Part shown: positions 1-4,103 of the stretch, one piece after another
Position numbering within the stretch: position 1 is the first letter of the stretch
Layout: each line of letters opens with the position of its first letter
Source of the DNA: JBBTTS01 sp038064135
GTDB lineage: Bacteria; Patescibacteriota; Saccharimonadia; Saccharimonadales; OMJO01
Reading direction: 5' to 3'
Length of the DNA stretch: 5,043 nucleotides
NCBI GenBank assembly: GCA_038064135.1
Contig: JBBTTS010000031.1
Coordinates: forward strand, 1 to 5,043
Translations under genes and position numbers: made by a program
The notes under the pieces: generated by a model
Told to the model about the DNA's origin: nothing
Seen by the model: only the letters and a program-made list of their open reading frames with translations
Database searches by the model: none

Positions 1-27
1 TAGAGAAAGGATTACTTCTGGATGGAG

Positions 28-56
28 TGTCCTACTAATGCCCTTACTTTAGGACA
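28..56. repeat. 7-bp inverted repeat overlapping the first promoter
   Basis: TGTCCTA at 28-34 is the exact reverse complement of TAGGACA at 50-56, with 15 bases between them. The right arm covers the proposed -35 element AGGACA (51-56), a position typical of an operator. No T-run follows, so an intrinsic terminator for an upstream gene is unlikely. A 7-bp match over this distance can occur by chance, so the call is weak. Confidence 0.25.
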
Positions 57-79
57 TAAGAACTATATAGTATTATAGT
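51..79 (+). promoter_or_regulatory. Candidate promoter for the lamin-tail/tsaE/tsaB group, probably leaderless
   Basis: AGGACA (51-56, 4 of 6 matches to TTGACA) and TATAGT (74-79, 5 of 6 to TATAAT) are separated by 17 bases. Transcription would start about 6-7 bases after the -10, at 85-87, which is the ATG of the first gene (87). No Shine-Dalgarno-like sequence occurs in the AT-only stretch before that ATG, which fits a leaderless mRNA. An alternative -10, TATAGT at 66-71, would leave a leader of only about 8-10 bases and gives the same conclusion. The AT-rich stretch makes the exact hexamers uncertain. Confidence 0.5.
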
Positions 80-86
80 GTAAATT

Positions 87-1457
87 ATGAAAAGATCCAA
101 TATTATTATATCGCTAGTGCTTAGCATGAGTTTTTTGATGGCTAATTTATCTGTCGGCAAGGCAGAAGTGCCTACGACTTTGATATTTAGCGAACTACAA
201 ACTGGCAGTGTAGCTTCGGCCAGTGAGGAATTTATAGAACTAGTTAATACTAGTGAAGACGAAATGGACGTGTCTGGCTGGAAAGTGGAATATTTTTCGG
301 CCGCCTCCGAGGATTTTGACACGCCAAGTCGCACAATCGAGCTTAGCGGAGTCGTCGTAGCCGGCAAACAACTTTTGCTTGCCAGTACAGATTATCTTGT
401 GGACGAAGCAAATTTCCATTTTAGCGCTACACTGGCGAAAGCTGGTGGACACCTGAGGCTAATTAGTTCTGACATAACTAATGCCACACAAGAAATAGTG
501 CACGATTTAGTAGGCTGGGGGACGGCCAGTATGCCCGAGACAGCTTCTGCCATGCCCCCAAATGAAGGGGTAAGTTTGCAACGTAGGTCCAACGAGGATG
601 CTAAACTCATTGATACCGACAATAACGCCGAAGATTTTGCACTAAATACGGTACCGACGCCCCAGGGTGATGATCAGCCCATACCGAAACCATTACCAGA
701 GCCCGAACCCGAACCGGGTAATGAACCAGCCGAAGAATTACCTGAAGATGATCAAGAAATTCCGAATGTCGAGTTTTTGCCGATTAGATTAAGCGAATTG
801 TTTCCTAACCCGGCCAGTCCGCAAACTGATGCCGAGCATGAATTTGTAGAAATCTTTAACCCTAACAACGAGACTGTCGATCTAGACGGTTACCAGATTC
901 AAACGGGCAACACATTCGGTTATAGTTACATTTTCGAAAATGAAACTATCGGGCCAAACGAATACAAGGCATTTTTGGTAATTCAGACCGACACTCTGCT
1001 GGCGAATAGTGGTGGAAAAGCACGTTTATCAGACCCAAGTGGCAAAGTTTTGGACGAAACTACCTATGAAACTGCGGATGATGGCGAAGTTTGGGCCTTA
1101 ATAAACGGTGAGTGGCAGTGGAGTACTACGGCTACACCCGATGCGGCAAATGTCCTAACCAAGCCTTTAGTTTTGGCAAAAACAACAATTACCAAGGCGG
1201 CAAAGGCTAAAACCACTAAAGCCAAAAGTAGCAAGTCAATCGCCAAAGTAAAATTGGCTAGCGCTACCTCGTCTGCGCAGCGTGAGGTATTTGACGAACC
1301 CCCCGAAGTTCAGGTGCAGCCACTCAACACGGCTGTGCTTGCAGTAGTAGGTGCACTCACGGTAGGATATGCAGCATATGAGTACCGTCAAGATGTGTCG
1401 AATTTCTTCTATCGACTCAAAAAATACCGAGAAAATCGGCGAAAATCTGGGGCGTAA
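87..1457 (+). CDS. Secreted, C-terminally membrane-anchored protein with two lamin-tail domains
   Basis: The 456-residue product starts with a signal peptide: MKR, a hydrophobic stretch at about 5-22, and likely cleavage after GKA (residue 26). Two lamin-tail (LTD) beta-sandwich domains follow, at about 29-192 and 229-355. Each has the family pattern: an 'I-x-x-E-x' first strand (FSELQTG; LSELFPNP), then 'EFIELVN' or 'EFVEIFNPNN', a 'DVSGW/DLDGY' turn, and a closing TP motif (VPTPQG; ATPDAAN). An acidic, Pro/Glu-rich linker (about 194-226) separates them. An Ala/Lys/Thr-rich stretch (about 358-392) leads to one membrane helix (about 413-431) and a basic cytoplasmic tail. The domains should therefore face outward. 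Bacterial LTD domains often occur in exported proteins, sometimes next to nucleases, but no nuclease domain is visible here and the function is unknown; a role in surface binding or adhesion is only inference. No LPXTG-like motif precedes the helix, so it is probably not a sortase substrate. The last 80 bases also encode the TsaE N-terminus. Confidence 0.85.
   Translation: MKRSNIIISLVLSMSFLMANLSVGKAEVPTTLIFSELQTGSVASASEEFIELVNTSEDEMDVSGWKVEYFSAASEDFDTPSRTIELSGVVVAGKQLLLASTDYLVDEANFHFSATLAKAGGHLRLISSDITNATQEIVHDLVGWGTASMPETASAMPPNEGVSLQRRSNEDAKLIDTDNNAEDFALNTVPTPQGDDQPIPKPLPEPEPEPGNEPAEELPEDDQEIPNVEFLPIRLSELFPNPASPQTDAEHEFVEIFNPNNETVDLDGYQIQTGNTFGYSYIFENETIGPNEYKAFLVIQTDTLLANSGGKARLSDPSGKVLDETTYETADDGEVWALINGEWQWSTTATPDAANVLTKPLVLAKTTITKAAKAKTTKAKSSKSIAKVKLASATSSAQREVFDEPPEVQVQPLNTAVLAVVGALTVGYAAYEYRQDVSNFFYRLKKYRENRRKSGA
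1363..1367 (+). promoter_or_regulatory. Ribosome binding site deciding the tsaE start
   Basis: TAGGA at 1363-1367 lies 10 bases before ATG 1378 but only 1 base before ATG 1369 and 25 before ATG 1393. This favours 1378 as the start of tsaE. It lies inside the upstream gene, within the codons of its membrane helix. Confidence 0.45.
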
Positions 1458-1845
1458 TTTACGTGGCGGAGAGATTATAGAGCTGGTTAGCGACCTAGGT
1501 GGCGGTAAAACAACTTTAGTTCGCGGGCTAGCCAAGGGTGCGGGTAGCAAAGACACGGTAGCCAGCCCCAGCTTTACTATTTCACGCGAATACATTGCAG
1601 CAAAGTTTACCATTCATCATTTTGATTTTTACCGACTAAGTGAGCCTGGTTTAGTCCAGTACGAATTGTCCGACAAGCTTGGTGATCCAAAAATAGTTGT
1701 TGTGGCCGAATGGGCTGATGTGGTTCAAGGGGTGTTGCCTAAAAAACGGTTAGTAATAAAAATTACTAAAACTTCTAACGTAGGCCGCGAGATTAAATTT
1801 AAATATTCACCAAGTCTAGACTACTTGGTAGTGGGGTTATGCTAG
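1378..1845 (+). CDS. tsaE: tRNA t6A biosynthesis ATPase TsaE
   Basis: The product is a small cytoplasmic P-loop ATPase that binds the TsaB-TsaD dimer and drives cycles of threonylcarbamoyl transfer to A37 of ANN-decoding tRNAs. At 155 residues it has normal family length. Landmarks: the opening helix NTEKIGENLGRNL (16-28); the P-loop SDLGGGKTT (38-46), with Lys44 and Thr45; SPSF (63-66), the family's switch-like segment; HFDFYRL (81-87), matching the usual H-x-DLYRL; and EWAD (111-114), matching the conserved E-W. The first Gly of the classical P-loop GxxxxGK[T/S] is Ser38, a small deviation. ATG 1378 was chosen for its upstream TAGGA; ATG 1369 and ATG 1393 are also possible, with no effect on the motifs. 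The gene overlaps the lamin-tail gene by 80 bases in another frame, and its stop overlaps the tsaB start by 7 bases, implying translational coupling to tsaB. Identity is secure from motifs and the tsaB neighbour. Confidence 0.93.
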   Translation: MSTVKMCRISSIDSKNTEKIGENLGRNLRGGEIIELVSDLGGGKTTLVRGLAKGAGSKDTVASPSFTISREYIAAKFTIHHFDFYRLSEPGLVQYELSDKLGDPKIVVVAEWADVVQGVLPKKRLVIKITKTSNVGREIKFKYSPSLDYLVVGLC

Positions 1846-2231
1846 TTTTAGTAATCCGAACCGACAATCCGATGGCTGAAGTTGGTCTGTACAGCGGCGA
1901 GAAAAAATTGGTTCACGAAACTTGGCAAGCTCATCGCCAGTTAGCCGAAACCATTCATATTAAAATAACTGAAAATTTAAAAAAAATTGGTAAAAAAATT
2001 TCCGATATTGAAGCAGTAACTGTTTATCAGGGGCCAGGTAGCTTTACCGGTTTGCGTATTGGAATAAGTGTGGCGAATGCGCTGAGCTATAGCCAAAAAA
2101 TTCCAATTTCGTCGTCAACTGGTGAAAATTGGGTTAACGACGGGCTAGAAAAGTTAACACGAGAATCAAAATTTGATCCAATTTTGCCAATTTACGGCCA
2201 AGAACCATATATAACCCAGCAAAAAAAGTAG
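1839..2231 (+). CDS. tsaB: Short TsaB, TsaD partner in tRNA t6A synthesis
   Basis: TsaB is a catalytically inactive paralogue of TsaD; it forms the TsaB-TsaD heterodimer that, with TsaE, makes t6A. The clear marker is GPGSFTGLRIG (65-75), the family signature, followed by the helix ISVANALSY. The N-terminus (VLVIRTDNPMAEVGLY) matches the first two strands of the ASKHA fold, and HRQLAETIH resembles the family's H-S-x-x-L helix. The product has 130 residues against roughly 220-230 in E. coli. The sequence runs from IPISSS (88-93) through a short linker to LPIYGQEPYIT (116-126), which resembles the closing 'P-x-Y-x-R-x-P' segment of full-length TsaB. So most of the C-terminal domain seems missing internally, while the end is kept. 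The dimer contacts with TsaD lie in the N-terminal domain, so function is plausible. A short form may be normal in this lineage. ATG 1839 overlaps the tsaE stop; GTGGGG just before it is a poor ribosome site, consistent with coupling. Confidence 0.88.
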   Translation: MLVLVIRTDNPMAEVGLYSGEKKLVHETWQAHRQLAETIHIKITENLKKIGKKISDIEAVTVYQGPGSFTGLRIGISVANALSYSQKIPISSSTGENWVNDGLEKLTRESKFDPILPIYGQEPYITQQKK

Positions 2232-2336
2232 ATCAAATAGATAGAGTTACATTATTACCTCAATGAAATTCGGCGAAGCAAAATTAAAAGAAATTAATTA
2301 GTGGAGTAGAATTTACAGCATATAAGCATAAAAAGC

Positions 2337-2364
2337 TTGACAGTCTAACGGATGAGCGTACAGT
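2337..2364 (+). promoter_or_regulatory. Sigma70-type promoter for the beta-solenoid/sortase pair
   Basis: TTGACA (2337-2342) is a perfect -35 element. TACAGT (2359-2364, 4 of 6 matches) follows after 16 bases. Transcription would start near 2371, giving a leader of about 35 bases that contains the AAAGG ribosome site of the next gene. It lies in the only sizeable gap of the window, at the boundary between the t6A genes and the surface-protein genes, so the two groups are probably separate transcription units. Confidence 0.55.
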
Positions 2365-2390
2365 AGAAAACGTAAAGTTATTAACAACAA

Positions 2391-2395
2391 AAAGG
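2391..2395 (+). promoter_or_regulatory. Ribosome binding site deciding the beta-solenoid protein start
   Basis: AAAGG at 2391-2395 is 10 bases before ATG 2406 and only 1 base before ATG 2397. The later ATG also gives a cleaner signal peptide (MKKLLSW...), so 2406 is preferred. Confidence 0.45.
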
Positions 2396-2405
2396 CATGG
2401 TAAAA

Positions 2406-4088
2406 ATGAAAAAGCTCCTATCATGGTGCTTGGCGTTATTGCTGAGTTTGGGTTCTTTACTAGTATTAAGCCCTCGTATTGCTTTAGCGGCAACGGCTAC
2501 GTGGGATGGAGGAGGTGCCGACGAAAAATTCACTACAGCCGCCAACTGGGTTGGTGATGTTGCTCCACTGGCAGGTGACGACTTAGTATTTCCAGCTACA
2601 ATTACCGACACGATTCTAGTAAATGACATGGCCGACAATACATCTTTTAACAGTATAACTTTCAGCGGTGTGGCATCTACAGGTACTGGAAGTTACACAA
2701 TTTCAGAAGCAACCGATAATGACATAACTGTGGTAGCCGGTATTACTTCAACAATGACTGGCGTACTGACGGTACAAGATTTCTTAATTGACGTCACGTT
2801 AGGTGCTAGCCAAACTTTTTCATCAACTGGGGATAATTATCTGATTTTTGATGGTGCTGTATTATTGGGTGCAAATACGCTAACCATGGGCGGGAATGAT
2901 AGTGAACTGATAATCGACGGAATTGTTTCTGGAACTGGTGCAATCATAAAGAGCGGAACCTCAGCTTTAAGGTTAACCGGCAATAACACATATTCCGGTT
3001 TGACGACAGTCAGTGCCGGGATTCTTGTTGTTAAACACGCAAACGGACTTGGTGCAACAACCACCGGGACAACAGTCTCCAGCGGGGCAAGTCTGTTTTT
3101 TGCTTCAGGTTACACGAATACAACTTATGCAGAGCCATTGACACTTAATGGAACGGGATCGCCACCAATTAATGGATCAACATTAGGGGGAACAACAGTT
3201 TTTGTATCATGTTGCTACTCGAACGGCGGAGGATATATCGACCCAAGTACCTTTGCTTTGGACACTTTTAGTGGAGCAATTACACTTGGCACAAATGTTA
3301 CGTTTGCTGGTTACCAAAAAAATGCAAAGATCACAGGCGCTATTTCAGGTAACTTTACCATAACAACCGTGTCAGGTTCGGATAGTAATTTAGAGCTTGC
3401 ATCTTCAAGCAATGCATCCCAAACCGCAAACGGAACAATAAAACCTACAGTTCTTGAGACTACTTATGGTTCAAACTCGCCAGGTACAGTTGTTTTTTCA
3501 AATATAAATAACGTAGCCGTAATAACAGGAACTTACGGAATAGCATCTGTTTTTGGCGGTACCCTCAAAGGAACTGGAACAGTCGGCTCACTAGATATGG
3601 ATGCTGGTAAAGTTGCTCCAGGTTTGAGTCCTGGCTGTCTAAATTCGGGGAGCGTTACTTATACTGGCGGAACACACGAAGCAGAGTTGGGCGGAACAAC
3701 CGCTTGCACCGGTTACGACCAACTGGTAGTTACCGGAACTGTAGATCTTGGCTCGGCAACGGCTCTTTCCACGATATTATTCGGCGGTTTCACGCCAGCG
3801 GTCGGTAACACATTCACAATTATTAGCAATGATGGCGCGGATGCTGTAACGGGTACATTTCAAAACTTAGCCCAAAGCGCCACCTTTACAGTCGCTGGCT
3901 ATGTATTTGCGATTAGCTACACTGGTGGCGATGGCAACGACGTAGTTCTGACTGTCCAGTCAGTCCCTGCCGTGCCGGATACTGGTTTTAGGCTAACCCG
4001 AAACACACCAGCACTTACTCTAGTTTCAACTCTGTTTGCTACAACAGCACTACTATTAATTGCCCGTCGCCTAAGCAAGCAATTCTAG
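2406..4088 (+). CDS. Secreted beta-solenoid surface protein with autotransporter-type repeat and cell-wall sorting signal
   Basis: The 560-residue product begins with a signal peptide (MKK, hydrophobic core about 4-21, likely cleavage after IALA, residue 28). The mature start, ATWDGGGADEKFTTAANW, is the opening often seen in passenger-type proteins. Residues 30-515 are rich in Gly, Thr, Ser and short beta strands, as in right-handed beta-helices. One clear passenger-associated (PATR) unit lies at about 176-216, with LTGNNTYSGLTTVSAGIL at its core. Near the end, GTLKGTGTVGSLDMDAGKVAPGLSPG (residues 385-410), a Y-D-Q-L-V-V-T-G-T strand (437-445) and YTGGDGNDVVLTV (505-517) match the conserved cap of autotransporter passengers. 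No beta-barrel follows. Instead there is VPDTG (523-527), a hydrophobic helix (about 534-553) and the basic tail RRLSKQF: a sortase sorting signal. The sortase is encoded 15 bases downstream. Mature cysteines are C269, C270, C411 and C434; the last two could pair. The role is probably surface display or host/cell attachment, which is inference; no ligand-binding or enzyme domain is recognised. Confidence 0.85.
   Translation: MKKLLSWCLALLLSLGSLLVLSPRIALAATATWDGGGADEKFTTAANWVGDVAPLAGDDLVFPATITDTILVNDMADNTSFNSITFSGVASTGTGSYTISEATDNDITVVAGITSTMTGVLTVQDFLIDVTLGASQTFSSTGDNYLIFDGAVLLGANTLTMGGNDSELIIDGIVSGTGAIIKSGTSALRLTGNNTYSGLTTVSAGILVVKHANGLGATTTGTTVSSGASLFFASGYTNTTYAEPLTLNGTGSPPINGSTLGGTTVFVSCCYSNGGGYIDPSTFALDTFSGAITLGTNVTFAGYQKNAKITGAISGNFTITTVSGSDSNLELASSSNASQTANGTIKPTVLETTYGSNSPGTVVFSNINNVAVITGTYGIASVFGGTLKGTGTVGSLDMDAGKVAPGLSPGCLNSGSVTYTGGTHEAELGGTTACTGYDQLVVTGTVDLGSATALSTILFGGFTPAVGNTFTIISNDGADAVTGTFQNLAQSATFTVAGYVFAISYTGGDGNDVVLTVQSVPAVPDTGFRLTRNTPALTLVSTLFATTALLLIARRLSKQF
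2931..3053 (+). other. Passenger-associated (PATR) beta-helix unit
   Basis: Residues 176-216 of the beta-solenoid protein follow the PATR consensus closely: G-x-G-x-I-x-K-x-G-x-x-x-L-x-L-T-G-x-N-T-Y-S-G, then T-T-V-S-A-G-I-L and N-G-L-G. This family is known mainly from type V secretion passengers of diderm bacteria. Only one copy is clear; the flanking regions are more diverged. Confidence 0.75.
3972..4088 (+). other. C-terminal cell-wall sorting signal (VPDTG + helix + basic tail)
   Basis: The encoded peptide is VPDTG at residues 523-527, a short linker with Arg, an uncharged helix at about 534-553 (ALTLVSTLFATTALLLIA) and RRLSKQF at the end. This is the standard three-part sortase substrate layout. 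VPDTG departs from LPxTG only in the first residue. Cleavage would fall between Thr526 and Gly527, leaving the beta-solenoid attached to an envelope nucleophile. Confidence 0.8.
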
Positions 4089-4090
4089 GC

Positions 4091-4095
4091 AAGGA
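4091..4095 (+). promoter_or_regulatory. Ribosome binding site deciding the TTG start of the sortase
   Basis: AAGGA at 4091-4095 is 8 bases before TTG 4104, an ideal spacing. No ATG is in frame before residue 27, and that later ATG has no comparable ribosome site. TTG 4104 is therefore the preferred start. Confidence 0.65.
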
Positions 4096-4103
4096 TCAAG
4101 ATT

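Noticed and set aside
1..52. Tail of an upstream gene at the left edge
   Set aside because: Two short frames end here (TAA 36-38 and TAG 50-52), but each gives under 20 residues with no recognisable feature, so neither can be chosen.
1369..1377. tsaE start at ATG 1369
   Set aside because: The AGGA ribosome site would be only 1 base from the start codon; ATG 1378 has workable spacing and still gives normal TsaE length.
1979..1998. A-runs (8 and 7 bases) inside tsaB as frameshift sites
   Set aside because: The frame continues through both into the intact GPGSFTGLRIG signature, so there is no sign of a shift; they only encode Lys pairs.
2232..2396. Intrinsic terminator after tsaB
   Set aside because: No GC-rich stem followed by a T-run is visible; the A/T runs are not preceded by a convincing hairpin.
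2397..2405. Beta-solenoid protein start at ATG 2397
   Set aside because: AAAGG is 1 base away, and ATG 2406 gives a typical MKK-type signal peptide.
44..2638. Several minus-strand open frames (for example 44-367, 392-622, 1236-1613, 2284-2493, 2381-2638)
   Set aside because: All lie opposite well-supported + strand genes, show no recognisable motifs, and have no ribosome sites or sensible gene context.
3900..4088. Autotransporter beta-barrel at the end of the beta-solenoid protein
   Set aside because: The cap is followed within about 10 residues by a sorting signal and the stop codon; there is no room for a barrel of about 250-300 residues.
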